Both the position numbers and the translations under genes were made by a program. Of a DNA stretch of 64,000 nt, positions 40,453-53,027 are shown piece after piece. The notes under the pieces were generated by a model. That model searched no databases. It was not told the origin of the DNA and saw only the letters and a program-made list of their open reading frames with translations. The stretch comes from Pseudomonas sp. K2I15 (GTDB lineage Bacteria; Pseudomonadota; Gammaproteobacteria; Pseudomonadales; Pseudomonadaceae). Positions within the stretch are counted from its first letter, which is position 1. The number at the start of each line of letters is the position of its first letter. The stretch covers positions 35,933-99,932 of the forward strand of contig NZ_NIXO01000020.1 in assembly GCF_002204795.1 (NCBI RefSeq), in the 5' to 3' direction.

Positions 40453-40935
40453 GTGAACCTCGAAAGGACTCAATACATCGGCCACTATGGCGTCACGTTC
40501 ACCGTGATCCGATTTACCGTAACACCCCATAACCGACACAAACTCGCCACTCTGTGCCTGATTGACGCACAAACCTCTGCTATGGAGGTTCGCCTTCGAC
40601 TACAAAACCTGTACGAAAAAATGCTGGCTCGGGATCTGCCGTGCCTGATGACCGTAGCGATTTCAAAACCGTTGACCCGGAAACAGGCAGAATATTTAAA
40701 CAGTCGAAATAATCTGATCAAGCAAACGGTTTCAGGGGCTGTCGCAGCACCCATGGGGATCATTTCTGAACACGCAAAATCGATGGTGGAGAATGCCGTC
40801 AGCGATTTGATATTTCGCAAGCTTCGTAATTTCCATAGCGCAGACATCATCATCGGTATAGACGCTCAAGTTAAAGGCGGAATCGGCCCTCAACACTCTA
40901 CGTCCTCAATGCACGTGTACTCAAATGAGTCATAG
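40453..40935 (+). CDS. Unknown protein with hydrophobic middle
   Basis: The 160-residue protein starts at a GTG with no clear ribosome binding site; the frame is open back to about 40414 but offers no other start. It has a beta-rich N-terminal part (YGVTFTVIRFTVTPHNRHKL), a helix MEVRLRLQNLYEKM, a Gly/Ala stretch VSGAVAAPMGIISEHAKSMV, and a C-terminal strand ADIIIGIDAQVKGGIG. No known domain is recognised. It overlaps the next gene by 11 bases, so they probably act together. AT content is a little above that of neighbouring genes. Confidence 0.65.
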   Translation: MNLERTQYIGHYGVTFTVIRFTVTPHNRHKLATLCLIDAQTSAMEVRLRLQNLYEKMLARDLPCLMTVAISKPLTRKQAEYLNSRNNLIKQTVSGAVAAPMGIISEHAKSMVENAVSDLIFRKLRNFHSADIIIGIDAQVKGGIGPQHSTSSMHVYSNES

Positions 40936-41587
40936 TCAGATGCTCTACTTACAAGCAGCGTGCTTTTTCGCCGCTTACCTGCTGCTGCACTACCAAATCA
41001 CCGACGCCACAATCAGAACGCGATTTGCCCTCATCTTTCTAACGACGGCGCTAATCCTGACTTTCTGGCTACCCTACGTGGCCATCATTCTCAGCATTCA
41101 ACTCCTCCCTATCGCCCTGTTCTTGATAGGCTTGGCACTGTTCATCACACGAAATAAATTCCGCCGGAAACGTAACCGCCCTCCTCACCCACTCCAGCGT
41201 GCCCCCACCATGAACCTGGCCCCCCACTTCCCCGAAGACGCCGCCATGCAGCAACTCCTGCAACTGCTGCACGACGAAATCGGCTTGCCCAAACACAAAA
41301 CCATCCGCCTCGAAACCTCAATCAACCTGGACTTGGGCTGTGACGGCACCGAGGCCAAGCAATTCATGGAGGCGCTGGAACAAGACTTCGCCGTCGACTT
41401 GAACGACTACGACGCTTATCGTTACTTCCAGCCTCCGGTCTTCGATGTGTTCCTGAAACGCCGAGCCAAAGGTCGCGGCGATAAAATCCCGCTGACCATC
41501 GGCATGCTCTACCTGGCTATCAAGGCCCAACGCTGGGACACGCAAGCCCTGGAAATCCCGAGCGAACACAGCCCTCAAACACGCTGA
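40925..41587 (+). CDS. Membrane-anchored DUF1493 (acyl-carrier-like) protein
   Basis: The 220-residue protein has three hydrophobic stretches in the first 80 residues (AACFFAAYLLLHYQ, FALIFLTTALILTFWL, LLPIALFLIGLALFIT). The soluble part from about 95 onward reads ILxLxxDIGCDGxEAxxFMEALEQDFAVDL, the DUF1493 pattern related to acyl carrier proteins. A Ser-phosphopantetheine site is not obvious: the DSL motif is replaced by LGCDG. It overlaps the unknown gene before it. Function unknown. Confidence 0.75.
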   Translation: MSHSQMLYLQAACFFAAYLLLHYQITDATIRTRFALIFLTTALILTFWLPYVAIILSIQLLPIALFLIGLALFITRNKFRRKRNRPPHPLQRAPTMNLAPHFPEDAAMQQLLQLLHDEIGLPKHKTIRLETSINLDLGCDGTEAKQFMEALEQDFAVDLNDYDAYRYFQPPVFDVFLKRRAKGRGDKIPLTIGMLYLAIKAQRWDTQALEIPSEHSPQTR

Positions 41588-41592
41588 AGATC

Positions 41593-41620
41593 AATGTGGG
41601 AGCCGAGCTTGCTCGCGATG
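41593..41620. repeat. Single REP arm
   Basis: AATGTGGGAGCCGAGCTTGCTCGCGATG is one REP arm without its partner, in the gap before the DMT transporter gene. Confidence 0.65.
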
Positions 41621-41687
41621 AGGCCCAAGCAGTCGATACATCTATGACCTGATACACCGCAGCCATCAAAAATAACAAGGACCTTAC

Positions 41688-42551
41688 ATGGACGTACTAA
41701 TGGGCCTGTTGGCCGCCCTGCTCTGGGGCGGCACGGACTTCCTCGTGGGCCTCAACGCCCGAGCCGTCGGCGTAAAACGCGCGGTGTACTTCGGCCAGGC
41801 CTTGGGCTTCCTGATCATGACCCTGCTGCTGCTCATATTCCCGACCTTCCTCGTCAAATCCCTCGCAGCGCCTTTGAGTGTGTGGCTCCTGGGAGCCGCA
41901 GCAGCGCTGCTGACCGTCTCTGGCGCACTCGCACTGTCCAAGGCCTTCGCATTGGGTAAAGCAGCCATCGTCGCGCCTCTGGTGACGTCCTACGGCGTCG
42001 TCACTACGTTGCTGTCATGGGCCAGCGGCGAACACATCAGCTTGATCCAACTCGGCTGCATCGCTCTATGCGTGATGGGTGTGATCCTCTCCAGCATCCA
42101 CAAGTACAACGGCGTGCCTCACAACAGCTCCAGTCGCTCGATCGCCTACGCGATGCTCGCTGCACTTTTGTACGGAACCAGCTTTTGGGTGCAAGGCCGC
42201 TACACCCTGCCGACACTGGGCCCCGTCACGATGCTTTGGCTTGGGTATTTGGTCGGCCTGTGCGTGCTGGTATTGATGGTACTTAAAGTCAAAGACGGCC
42301 TGAAAATCCCACCGCTGAAAAACTGCGCAACGCTGACCGGAGCCAGCCTGATGAACCTTGGCGGGTTCTCGGCATTCTCGTGGGGCGCAATGGCAGGGTC
42401 GGTTTCGGTAGTAACCGTGATCAGTACCTTATCCGGCGGGATCGCCGCGATTCTAGGGTTCGTGTTTTTCAAAGAACGCCTGTCAGCGGTGCAAATAACC
42501 GGCGTGGTGCTGGTTTTAGTAGGCGCCGTGGTTTTGCACCTCGTCGACTAA
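41688..42551 (+). CDS. DMT/EamA-family transporter
   Basis: The 287-residue integral membrane protein has about ten hydrophobic helices in two EamA-type halves (GLLAALLWGGTDFLVGL, and the second half from about 148 with IAYAMLAALLYGTSFWVQG). Members export or exchange amino acids, sugars or other metabolites; the substrate is unknown. It ends at a bidirectional terminator shared with pckA. Confidence 0.9.
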   Translation: MDVLMGLLAALLWGGTDFLVGLNARAVGVKRAVYFGQALGFLIMTLLLLIFPTFLVKSLAAPLSVWLLGAAAALLTVSGALALSKAFALGKAAIVAPLVTSYGVVTTLLSWASGEHISLIQLGCIALCVMGVILSSIHKYNGVPHNSSSRSIAYAMLAALLYGTSFWVQGRYTLPTLGPVTMLWLGYLVGLCVLVLMVLKVKDGLKIPPLKNCATLTGASLMNLGGFSAFSWGAMAGSVSVVTVISTLSGGIAAILGFVFFKERLSAVQITGVVLVLVGAVVLHLVD

Positions 42552-42564
42552 TCCTTCGCCCACA

Positions 42565-42593
42565 AAAAAGCCGCCCACAAGGGGCGGCTTTTT
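42565..42593. terminator. Bidirectional terminator
   Basis: AAAAAGCCGCCC (42565-42576) and GGGCGGCTTTTT (42582-42593) form a perfect 12-pair stem with T runs in both directions, between the convergent DMT and pckA genes. Confidence 0.93.
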
Positions 42594-42608
42594 CATAACT
42601 GCCGAATC

Positions 42609-44216
<1,608 letters not shown>

Positions 44217-44335
44217 CTACTACCGCGAAAAAAGTGGGGCGGATTATGCCAGAAAAGCCCAAAAAGAGTAGGGCCCTCCGGTCAGAACGGCGGAAATCCG
44301 GCGTTTGTCAGGTGATTTACCTGTGCTTAAACGTT

Positions 44336-45238
44336 TTAGTGGCGGGTGCCCGATGGGGTATCTACGCCTGCGCCGGCGAATAATTGAGCAATATCGGCGG
44401 CGTCGAACAGGTAGCGCTGGTTGCAGAACTGGCAGTCGATCTCGATGTTGCCACCGTGTTCCACCACCAGATCCTGCGCGTCTTCCAGGCCCAGGCTGAC
44501 AAGGGCTGTGGCCGAGCGCTCGCGGGAGCAACTGCAGTTGAAGCGCAGGGATTGCACGTCGAACAGGCGCACGGCATCTTCGTGGTAAAGGCGGTGCAAG
44601 ATGGTTTCGTTGTCCAGGCCCAGCAGTTCTTCGGCTTTCAAGGTGCCAGCCAAAGCGGTGATGTGTGCCCAGCTCTCGGCGCGATCTTCTTCATCCTTGA
44701 TGCGGTCGGCCGGCAGTTGTTGCAGCAGCAGGCCACGGGCGCGCTTGCCGTCGGCGTTGAGCCAGAAGCGGGTGCCCACTTGCTGGGACATCACGAAATA
44801 GTTGGTGAAGCAGTCAGACAGGGTTTCGCCGTCGAGGTCGACGATGCCCTGGTAACGCTGGCCTACGGTCGGGTCGACAGTCAGCGCCAGCACGCCGTCG
44901 GGCATCAGGTCGGCCAGGGTCGCGTCGGGGGCGATCCGGTCGGCGTCGTAACGGGCCAGGCCACGGATTTCGCGGTCGCTGGAGCACTCGATCATCAGCA
45001 GCGGGATCGGGCCTTCGGAACGGGCCTGCAGGATCAGCAAGCCATCGAACTTCAGGGTGCCCACCAGCAGCGAGGCGGCGGCCATCAGCTCGCCGAGCAA
45101 TTGCGCAACCGGCTCCGGGTAGGGGTGCTTGGCGAGGACCTCGGCATAGCTTCGCTCCAGCGCGACCAGTTCGCCGCGGGCGTCGCTGTCGTCGAAGATG
45201 AAGCGTTGGGTGAAGTCGGTATCCGGTAGATCAGTCAT
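44336..45238 (-). CDS. hslO: Redox-regulated chaperonin Hsp33
   Basis: From the ATG at 45238 the protein has 300 residues. The redox switch consists of CSC (about 235-237) and CQFC (about 268-271), which hold zinc when reduced and form disulfides during oxidative stress, turning on chaperone activity. The N-terminal fold begins [20 protein letters not shown]. It precedes pckA in the same direction, with 179 bases between. Confidence 0.96.
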   Translation of the reverse strand: MTDLPDTDFTQRFIFDDSDARGELVALERSYAEVLAKHPYPEPVAQLLGELMAAASLLVGTLKFDGLLILQARSEGPIPLLMIECSSDREIRGLARYDADRIAPDATLADLMPDGVLALTVDPTVGQRYQGIVDLDGETLSDCFTNYFVMSQQVGTRFWLNADGKRARGLLLQQLPADRIKDEEDRAESWAHITALAGTLKAEELLGLDNETILHRLYHEDAVRLFDVQSLRFNCSCSRERSATALVSLGLEDAQDLVVEHGGNIEIDCQFCNQRYLFDAADIAQLFAGAGVDTPSGTRH

Positions 45239-45346
45239 AGGTCTGGGTATCTGAAATTGGGGAGTTTTAACGCAAAGATGCAACAGTTTATGAACAATCC
45301 CGGTTTGTTCCAAGCCAGTCCGCACGCTGGGCGATTACCGGTGGAC

Positions 45347-45751
<405 letters not shown>

Positions 45752-45870
45752 CACTTGAATTCCTCGCTCTGACAAATGTCGCAACTTTACCGTTGAAACC
45801 CTTCAACGCATAAACCCTTGAGCTCACCTAAGATACGCCAGGTAGCATCCTGTTTTCGCGAGGTTAACGT

Positions 45871-46650
45871 GTGACCGACTTTCCTGTTTCACTCACCTCA
45901 CCCAAACAAGGCTGTGAGGGTTGTCAGCAAAGCGAACCGCTGGGTTTTGAGTTTGCCTTCGCCTATCAACCTATCGTAGACCTGCGGGACCAGTCGATCT
46001 TTGCCCATGAAGCCTTGGTACGCGGCGTCAATGGTGAAGGCGCGCTGTCGGTGCTTGATCAGGTCAACCACAGCAACCGCTATCGCTTTGACCAGCGCTG
46101 CAGAACTCAGGCGATTGCCACCGCCTCGACACTGGGCATGCAGACGCATCTTTCAATCAACTTCATGCCCAACGCGGTCTACCGGCCTGAACTGTGCATT
46201 CGCAGCACCCTGGAAGCGGCCCGCGCGCACAATTTTCCGCTGGATCGGCTGATTTTCGAGACACTGGAAAGCGAGCACGTAGATAACTATCGCCATTTGA
46301 CGAATATTCTGCGTGAATACCGCGAATTCGGCTTCAAGACCGCCATCGACGATTTCGGGGCGGGCTATTCTGGGCTGAATCTGCTGGCCGATTTCCAACC
46401 TGACTTGATCAAACTCGACATGGCGCTGATCCGCGATGTCGACCGTGATCGTGTCCGTCAGGTGATCGTCCGGGGGATTGTCACAATCTGTGAGCAGTTG
46501 GGCGTTACTGTCATCGCCGAGGGCATCGAAAGTGCCGGTGAGCGGGACTTTCTCGCCGACTGTGGAATATTTCTGATGCAGGGCTACTGGTTCGCCAAGC
46601 CTGCATTCAAAGCCCTGGCCGAGGTATCACCCGACGCCTGGGCGACTTAA
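45871..46650 (+). CDS. rimA: EAL-domain cyclic-di-GMP phosphodiesterase RimA
   Basis: The 259-residue protein is a single EAL domain. The catalytic residues are in place: EALVRG, NFMPN, FETLESE, DDFGAGYSGL, IKLD, and the late AEGIE and MQGYWF. It starts at a GTG with GAGG seven bases upstream. Directly before rimB-rimK, it corresponds to RimA of P. fluorescens, which links cyclic-di-GMP to ribosome modification by RimK. Confidence 0.92.
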   Translation: MTDFPVSLTSPKQGCEGCQQSEPLGFEFAFAYQPIVDLRDQSIFAHEALVRGVNGEGALSVLDQVNHSNRYRFDQRCRTQAIATASTLGMQTHLSINFMPNAVYRPELCIRSTLEAARAHNFPLDRLIFETLESEHVDNYRHLTNILREYREFGFKTAIDDFGAGYSGLNLLADFQPDLIKLDMALIRDVDRDRVRQVIVRGIVTICEQLGVTVIAEGIESAGERDFLADCGIFLMQGYWFAKPAFKALAEVSPDAWAT

Positions 46651-46666
46651 TTGCTGGTTATTCATA

Positions 46667-47149
46667 TTGAAGACATTTGACCATTTGACCGTTGTGGGTC
46701 TGCGTGAGTGGGTGGCACTGCCCGACTTGGGAGTGGCGGGCCTGCGCGCAAAGATCGACACCGGCGCCAGTACCTCAAGCCTGCATGCCACCGAGATCGA
46801 GCCATTTGAGCGCGACGGTGCAAAGTGGGTGCGCTTCACTGCGCACCTGGGCAGCGTGGTGCAACTGCGTCACCGGCGCTGTGAAGCACCGCTGGTGGCG
46901 ATGAAAACCATTAAGAGCTCCAACGGCCAGGCCCAGGTGCGGTACGTGATCAGCACCACCCTGGCCCTGGGTGATCGGGTATGGCGGGTGGAGTTCACCC
47001 TCGCCTGCCGCAAGGCCATGCGTTACCGCCTGTTGCTGGGTTCCAAAGCTCTGATTGACGGCCAACTGGTGGTCAATCCCGGCCTCAAATACGTTCAAGA
47101 CAAGCCGGTGTTCCCGGTCTCTACTACCTCTGCCACAGGTGTTGCATGA
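46667..47149 (+). CDS. rimB: Retropepsin-like zinc protease RimB
   Basis: The 160-residue protein has the aspartic-protease-like motif [13 protein letters not shown] (about 29-41). The start is a TTG at 46667 with only a weak ribosome binding site, chosen because the protein begins [19 protein letters not shown] as in other pseudomonads. It overlaps rimK by four bases. In P. fluorescens RimB acts with RimK and RimA on ribosomal protein S6. Confidence 0.9.
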   Translation: MKTFDHLTVVGLREWVALPDLGVAGLRAKIDTGASTSSLHATEIEPFERDGAKWVRFTAHLGSVVQLRHRRCEAPLVAMKTIKSSNGQAQVRYVISTTLALGDRVWRVEFTLACRKAMRYRLLLGSKALIDGQLVVNPGLKYVQDKPVFPVSTTSATGVA

Positions 47150-48051
47150 AGATCGCTGTGCTGTCGCGTAACCCGCGTCTGTATTCCACCCGTCGCCTGG
47201 TCGAGGCCGGCACCGAACGTGGCCATGAGATGGTGGTGATCGATACGTTGCGCGCCTATATGAACATTGCCAGTCATAAGCCGCAGATCCACTACCGGGG
47301 CAAACCGCTGGAAGGCTTCGATGCGGTGATCCCGCGTATTGGTGCTTCGGTGACGTTTTATGGCTGCGCGGTGTTGCGCCAGTTTGAAATGATGGGGGTG
47401 TTCCCCCTCAATGAATCGGTGGCCATCGCCCGTTCGCGGGACAAGCTGCGCTCTCTGCAGTTGCTGTCGCGCCGGGGCATTGGCTTGCCGGTGACCGGCT
47501 TTGCGCACTCCCCGGACGACATTCCCGACCTGATCGAGATGGTCAACGGCGCGCCGCTGGTGATCAAGGTGCTGGAAGGCACCCAGGGCATCGGCGTGGT
47601 GCTGTGCGAGACCGCGACAGCGGCCGAGTCGGTGATCGAGGCGTTCATGGGCCTCAAGCAAAACATCATGGTGCAGGAGTACATCAAGGAAGCCGGCGGT
47701 GCGGATATCCGCTGCTTCGTGGTGGGCGACAAGGTGATTGCCGCGATGAAGCGCCAGGCCAAGCCGGGGGAGTTTCGCTCCAACCTGCACCGTGGCGGCA
47801 GCGCCAGCCTGATCAAGATCACCCCGGAAGAACGCATGACGGCCCTTCGGGCGGCCAAGGTCATGGGGTTGAGTGTGGCGGGTGTGGATATCTTGCGCTC
47901 CAACCACGGGCCGCTGGTGATGGAGGTGAACTCGTCACCAGGCCTGGAAGGAATTGAGACCACCACCGGCAAGGATGTGGCGGGGATCATCATTCAGCAT
48001 TTGGAGAAGAGTGGTGGGCCGAATATGACGCGCACCAAAGGCAAGGGTTGA
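47146..48051 (+). CDS. rimK: ATP-grasp glutamate ligase RimK
   Basis: The 301-residue ATP-grasp enzyme adds glutamates to the C-terminus of ribosomal protein S6. It shows [40 protein letters not shown] (ATP-binding) and [20 protein letters not shown], with [11 protein letters not shown] for metal binding. It completes the rimABK operon, which in P. fluorescens adjusts the proteome during colonisation. Confidence 0.96.
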   Translation: MKIAVLSRNPRLYSTRRLVEAGTERGHEMVVIDTLRAYMNIASHKPQIHYRGKPLEGFDAVIPRIGASVTFYGCAVLRQFEMMGVFPLNESVAIARSRDKLRSLQLLSRRGIGLPVTGFAHSPDDIPDLIEMVNGAPLVIKVLEGTQGIGVVLCETATAAESVIEAFMGLKQNIMVQEYIKEAGGADIRCFVVGDKVIAAMKRQAKPGEFRSNLHRGGSASLIKITPEERMTALRAAKVMGLSVAGVDILRSNHGPLVMEVNSSPGLEGIETTTGKDVAGIIIQHLEKSGGPNMTRTKGKG

Positions 48052-48084
48052 ATACACCCGACCTATAAAGCACCGCAAAACTAG

Positions 48085-48176
48085 TGTGGGAGCGGGCTTG
48101 CTCGCGAAGGCGGTGAATCAGTCGACATTTCTATGGACTGACCCACCGCCTTCGCGAGCAAGCCCGCTCCCACATT
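48085..48176. repeat. REP pair (inverted)
   Basis: GTGTGGGAGCGGGCTTGCTC and its complement (ending CACATT) flank a 40-base spacer with ATCAGTCGACATTTCTATGG. It lies between convergent rimK and envZ; the envZ stop is at its edge. Confidence 0.9.
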
Positions 48177-49488
48177 AGACCGCGTCTCTAGGCAACATCA
48201 GCCCCAACGGCAAGCGCACTCGCGCTTCCAGCCCACCATCTGGGCGGTTGCGCAATTCGACATTGCCGCCATGCATTGAAGCAATCCGCCGCACAATCGC
48301 CAGCCCCAGGCCGGTGCCCTTGCCACCCCGGGCACGATCGCCACGGGTGAACGGGTTGAAGATGCCTTCCAGCTCCGCCGGATCGATACCTGCGCCACGG
48401 TCTATGACACTCAGCACCACGTAAGGCGCACTGGTATCCCCGGAGACATACGCCGCCACTTCCACATCGGAACCGGCATGATGCAAGGCGTTGCCAATCA
48501 GGTTGTTCAGCAAGCGCTTCATCGACACCCGACGCAACGCGAACGGCTGGATAGGCTCCAGGCGCATGCGCACCTGCTCGCCGTTCTGGTTGTAGGGCGC
48601 GACCACCTCACGCACCAGGTCTGTCAGGTCGACCTCTTCCACCACTTCGTCCCGACCATCGCGGATAAACGCCAGGAACTGGTCGAGAATCGCGTCCATG
48701 TCCTCGATGTCGCGCACCATGTCGTCGGTAAGGTCGGTGTGGTTGCCCATCAGCTCCAGGGACAGCCGCAAGCGCGTCAGCGGCGTGCGCAGGTCATGGG
48801 ACACTCCCGCCAGCATCAGCTCGCGCTCGCGGCCCGCCTGTTCAACATCCTCGGCCATCTGGTTGAACGCGCTGTACACCTCGGTCATTTCACTCGGTGT
48901 GTCGCTGATGGGCAGGCGCACGCTGCGGCCTTGACCCAGTTGCCGTGCAGCAAACACCAGCCGTTTAAGTGGCTGGTTGAGTTGGCGCACGAAAATCCAG
49001 GCAGACGCGGTGGAAAGCAAACCAATCGCCAGGAACCAGCCCAGTACGTTCCAGATCTTCTGCCCCCGCAGCGGATGCGGGTACAGCGGCACTTTCAGCC
49101 AGTCCTCGCCCAGGCTGGGCGCGCGCACCCACAGCGCCGGCGACACATGCATACGCAGCCGCACCTCGGTGTCTTCACCCAGCTCGGCTTGCATCTGGCG
49201 TTGGTAGATTTCGCTGTAGGGCCAATGTTGCTCGCCCTCGGGCACGCCTGCGCCCGCGACCCGGACCAGGGTGGCGGCCTTGGCGATCTTCTCGCGGTTC
49301 TCGGGGTCTGCGGCCCAATAGGCGCGCAAGGTCAGGGCGACACCGTGGCTGTACTGTCGGTCCACCAGCACGTCTTCGTTCATCAACAGATAAACCAGTG
49401 TCAGGGCCTTGGAAAACAGTACGACGATGAGCACCAACCAAAGGGTGCGTGAGAAGAAACTCTGTGGGAACCACAACGGGGTTTTCAT
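48175..49488 (-). CDS. envZ: Sensor histidine kinase EnvZ/AmgS
   Basis: The 437-residue kinase has two membrane helices (about 12-33 and 155-175) around a periplasmic sensor, a HAMP domain, the H box GVSHDLRTPLTRLRLSLEL (His near 244), and N and G boxes NNLIGNALHHA and GTGLGLAI. The pair with ompR corresponds to AmgRS of P. aeruginosa, which responds to membrane stress and aminoglycosides. It is 116 bases downstream of ompR. Confidence 0.93.
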   Translation of the reverse strand: MKTPLWFPQSFFSRTLWLVLIVVLFSKALTLVYLLMNEDVLVDRQYSHGVALTLRAYWAADPENREKIAKAATLVRVAGAGVPEGEQHWPYSEIYQRQMQAELGEDTEVRLRMHVSPALWVRAPSLGEDWLKVPLYPHPLRGQKIWNVLGWFLAIGLLSTASAWIFVRQLNQPLKRLVFAARQLGQGRSVRLPISDTPSEMTEVYSAFNQMAEDVEQAGRERELMLAGVSHDLRTPLTRLRLSLELMGNHTDLTDDMVRDIEDMDAILDQFLAFIRDGRDEVVEEVDLTDLVREVVAPYNQNGEQVRMRLEPIQPFALRRVSMKRLLNNLIGNALHHAGSDVEVAAYVSGDTSAPYVVLSVIDRGAGIDPAELEGIFNPFTRGDRARGGKGTGLGLAIVRRIASMHGGNVELRNRPDGGLEARVRLPLGLMLPRDAV

Positions 49489-49604
49489 AGAAGACAGCTA
49501 GACACCTTGCAGGAGCGAGCGAGGCTCGCAGAATTGCAAACGCCGGGCAACCGGCTGACTCTTATCGAGTCAACACCGGCAGGCCCGCTTCTGCAAATCA
49601 TCGG

Positions 49605-50345
49605 TCACTTGGTTGCAGTGCCATCCGGCACAAACACGTAACCCACGCCCCACACCGTCTGGATATAACGTGGCTTGGATGGATCGGGCTCGATCATCCG
49701 GCGCAGACGGGAGATCTGTACGTCGATGGAGCGCTCAAGGGCGTCCCACTCGCGGCCACGGGCCAGGTTCATCAGCTTGTCGCGGGTCAGCGGCTGGCGA
49801 GCGTTCATCACCAGTGCCTTGAGCACGGCGAATTCGCCGGTGGTCAGCATGTGCACTTCATCGCCACGCTTTAGCTCACGGGTGGCCAGAGACAGCTCGT
49901 AGTCACCGAAGGTCACGCTTTCGTCTTCGCTGCCTGGAGCGCCCGGTACCGGGGCGGCCTGGCGACGCAGTACGGCCTTGACCCGCGCCATCAGCTCATC
50001 GGGGTTGAACGGCTTGGCCAGGTAATCGTCGGCGCCCAGTTCCAGGCCCTTGATGCGGCTCAGCTCATCGCCCTTGGCGGTCAGCATGATGATCGGGATC
50101 TGATTGTTGGCACCGCGCAGGCGTTTGCAGGCGGTCAGGCCGTCTTCGCCGGGCAGCATCAGGTCCAGCACCACCAGGTTGAAGACTTCACGTCCCAACA
50201 GGCGGTCCATCTGTTCGGTGTTTGGCACCGCGCGGGCACGGTAGCCCTTGGAGTTGAAGAAACGCTCCAGCAGGCTGCTCAGCCCCGGATCGTCATCAAC
50301 GATGAGAATTTTTTCGCCTTCAGCAGTTTGTGCAGTGCTGCTCAT
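49605..50345 (-). CDS. ompR: Response regulator OmpR/AmgR
   Basis: The 246-residue regulator has a receiver domain with phospho-Asp in LVVLDLMLPGEDG (about 61) and conserved Lys in DDYLAKPF, and a C-terminal winged helix of the OmpR type (about 145-240). Directly upstream of envZ. It lies divergent from tex. Confidence 0.95.
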   Translation of the reverse strand: MSSTAQTAEGEKILIVDDDPGLSSLLERFFNSKGYRARAVPNTEQMDRLLGREVFNLVVLDLMLPGEDGLTACKRLRGANNQIPIIMLTAKGDELSRIKGLELGADDYLAKPFNPDELMARVKAVLRRQAAPVPGAPGSEDESVTFGDYELSLATRELKRGDEVHMLTTGEFAVLKALVMNARQPLTRDKLMNLARGREWDALERSIDVQISRLRRMIEPDPSKPRYIQTVWGVGYVFVPDGTATK

Positions 50346-50702
50346 TAGATGCTCCTCTTATCTCGGCGCGCATTATGGCGTAGCTGCCGTTATACGCACC
50401 GTGTGCATTGTTAGCAGATTTTTCCTCTACCGCCAGCGAACCCGCGCCCTACAACCATTGGCGCAATCCCCCCAAGCGCGGAACGCTGGTTATAATGCGG
50501 CGCCTTTGTGCAGGGCAACGTTAGTTCGTTACCGTTTACTGCCAGGGGATTTTTTTCACCCGCTTGTAGTGACTTTTTCGATTTCGAGGGTCAATAGGCT
50601 GCCTCTTGACCCAGGCAGCGGCGCCAGTCGGGCCGCTCAACCAGCCTCGCAAGCCTTGTTTTCCGGGCCTGCGAGCCTGCTTTCAGAATTTCAGGTGGTT
50701 TT
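50346..50702. other. Long leader between ompR and tex
   Basis: The 357-base gap has a good -10 box TATAAT at 50491-50496 for rightward transcription, giving tex a leader of roughly 200 bases. The leader has a T7 run (TTTTTTT near 50552) and GC-rich inverted stretches around 50620-50680 (CAGGCAGCGGCGCC, GGGCCTGCGAGCC). I see no ORF of its own. Confidence 0.45.
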
Positions 50703-53027
50703 ATGGACAGCATCAACAGCCGCATCGCCGAGGAACTCGGTGTACGCCCACAACAGGTCGAAGCGGCCGTCGCTCTACTGGATGAAGGCTCCACGGTGCC
50801 CTTCATCGCCCGTTACCGTAAAGAAGTCACCGGCAGCCTCGATGATATCCAGTTGCGGCATCTGGAAGAGCGCCTGCGCTACCTGCGAGAACTCGACGAA
50901 CGGCGTATCAGCATCCTCGCCAGCATCGAAGAGCAAGGCAAGCTGACCCCGCAATTGGAACGCGACATCAAGCTCGCCGACACCAAGACCCGCCTCGAAG
51001 ACTTGTACCTGCCGTACAAGCAGAAGCGCCGCACCAAGGGCCAGATCGCCCTGGAAGCCGGCCTCGGCGAGCTGGCCGACGGCCTGTTCAACGACCCGTC
51101 CCTGACCCCGGAAAGCGAAGCTGCACGCTTTGTCGATGCCGAAAAAGGCGTCGCCGACGTCAAGGCGGCCCTCGAAGGCGCCAAGTACATCCTCATGGAG
51201 CGCTTCGCCGAAAACGCCAACCTGTTGGAAAAACTGCGCAGCTACCTGAAACAGGAAGCCACTCTGAGTGCCCGTGTAATCGCCGGCAAGGAAGAGGAAG
51301 GCGCCAAGTTCCGCGATTACTTCGAGCACGACGAGCCGCTGAAAAGCATGCCGTCCCACCGCGCACTCGCGATTTTCCGTGGTCGCAACGAAGGTATTCT
51401 GAGCTCCGCGCTGAAGGTCGGCGACGAGCTGCCGGGCACCATGCACCCGTGCGAAGGCATGATCGGTCAACAATTCGGCATCCAGAATCAGAATCGTCCT
51501 GCGGACAAGTGGCTCAGTGAAGTCGTGCGCTGGACCTGGAAGGTCAAGCTCTACACCCACCTCGAAACCGACCTGCTGGGCGAACTGCGCGACGGCGCCG
51601 AAACCGAAGCCATCAGCGTTTTCGCGCATAACCTGCACGACCTGCTGCTGGCCGCACCGGCCGGCCCACGCGCTACCCTGGGCCTCGACCCGGGCCTGCG
51701 TACCGGCTGCAAGGTTGCCGTGGTCGACGCCACCGGCAAGATGCTCGACCACGCCACGGTTTACCCGCACGTGCCGCACAACAAATGGGACCAGACCATC
51801 GCGATCCTGGCGGCCCTGTGCGCCAAGCACTCGGTAGACCTGATCGCCATCGGCAACGGCACCGCCAGCCGTGAAACCGACAAGCTGGCGGCTGAGCTGA
51901 TCAAAAAATACCCAGGCATGCAGATGACCAAGGTGATGGTCTCCGAGGCTGGCGCTTCGGTGTACTCCGCGTCTGAACTGGCTTCCAAGGAATTCCCGGA
52001 CCTCGACGTGTCGATCCGTGGCGCCGTGTCCATTGCTCGCCGCCTGCAGGATCCACTGGCCGAACTGGTGAAGATCGATCCGAAATCCATCGGTGTCGGC
52101 CAGTACCAGCATGACGTGTCGCAGTTGAAACTGGCGCGCGGCCTGGATGCGGTCGTTGAAGACTGCGTGAACAAGGTCGGCGTTGACGTGAACACCGCCT
52201 CGGTCGCGCTGCTGGCCCGGATCTCCGGCCTCAACGCCACCCTGGCGCAGAACATCGTGACCCACCGCGACGAAAACGGTGCGTTCAAGACCCGTGCAGC
52301 GCTGAAAAAAGTCGCACGCCTTGGCGAAAAAACCTTCGAACAAGCCGCCGGCTTCCTACGCGTAATGAATGGCGACAACCCGCTGGACTCCTCGGCTGTT
52401 CACCCGGAAGCCTACCCGCTGGTGCAACGCATTGCCGCTGAAACCGACCGCGACATCCGCTCGCTGATCGGCGACGCCGCGTTCCTCAAGCGCCTGGACC
52501 CGAAAAAGTACACCGACGAAACCTTCGGCGTGCCGACCATCACCGATATCCTGCAAGAGCTGGAAAAACCTGGCCGCGACCCGCGCCCCGAGTTCAAGAC
52601 CGCCGAGTTCCAGGAAGGCGTCGAAGACCTCAAGGACCTGCAACTGGGCATGATCCTCGAAGGCGTGGTGACCAACGTGACCAACTTCGGCGCGTTTGTG
52701 GATATCGGCGTGCATCAGGACGGTTTGGTGCACATCTCTGCGCTTTCGGAGAAGTTCATCAAGGACCCCCGCGAAGCGGTGAAAGCCGGTGACGTGGTCA
52801 AGGTCAAGGTCATGGAAATCGACATCCCGCGCAAACGCGTCGGCCTGTCGATGCGCATGAGCGACACCCCCGGCGAGAAAATCGACGGTGCCCGCGGCGC
52901 ACGCCCAGGCTCGGCGCCACGCCAGTCGCAAGGTTCTGCACCGCGCAAGGAAACCGCAGCCCCAGCCCCGGCCAATAACGCCATGGCTTCGCTGTTCGCC
53001 AACGCCAAACAACTGAAGAAACGTTAA
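50703..53027 (+). CDS. tex: Tex-family transcription accessory protein
   Basis: The 774-residue protein has the Tex N-terminal domain ([20 protein letters not shown]), a YqgF-like RNase H fold in the middle ([20 protein letters not shown], about 320-460), helix-hairpin-helix motifs and one S1 RNA-binding domain (about 652-722, [22 protein letters not shown]). The last 50 residues are Pro/Ala/Ser-rich. It acts on RNA and transcription. Its TAA overlaps the ATG of the next gene. Confidence 0.96.
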   Translation: MDSINSRIAEELGVRPQQVEAAVALLDEGSTVPFIARYRKEVTGSLDDIQLRHLEERLRYLRELDERRISILASIEEQGKLTPQLERDIKLADTKTRLEDLYLPYKQKRRTKGQIALEAGLGELADGLFNDPSLTPESEAARFVDAEKGVADVKAALEGAKYILMERFAENANLLEKLRSYLKQEATLSARVIAGKEEEGAKFRDYFEHDEPLKSMPSHRALAIFRGRNEGILSSALKVGDELPGTMHPCEGMIGQQFGIQNQNRPADKWLSEVVRWTWKVKLYTHLETDLLGELRDGAETEAISVFAHNLHDLLLAAPAGPRATLGLDPGLRTGCKVAVVDATGKMLDHATVYPHVPHNKWDQTIAILAALCAKHSVDLIAIGNGTASRETDKLAAELIKKYPGMQMTKVMVSEAGASVYSASELASKEFPDLDVSIRGAVSIARRLQDPLAELVKIDPKSIGVGQYQHDVSQLKLARGLDAVVEDCVNKVGVDVNTASVALLARISGLNATLAQNIVTHRDENGAFKTRAALKKVARLGEKTFEQAAGFLRVMNGDNPLDSSAVHPEAYPLVQRIAAETDRDIRSLIGDAAFLKRLDPKKYTDETFGVPTITDILQELEKPGRDPRPEFKTAEFQEGVEDLKDLQLGMILEGVVTNVTNFGAFVDIGVHQDGLVHISALSEKFIKDPREAVKAGDVVKVKVMEIDIPRKRVGLSMRMSDTPGEKIDGARGARPGSAPRQSQGSAPRKETAAPAPANNAMASLFANAKQLKKR

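Noticed and set aside
50775..52343. Leftward ORF of more than 500 codons opposite tex
   Set aside because: The opposite strand codes for a clear Tex protein; this product has biased composition (His, Val, Gln, Phe) and no recognisable motif.
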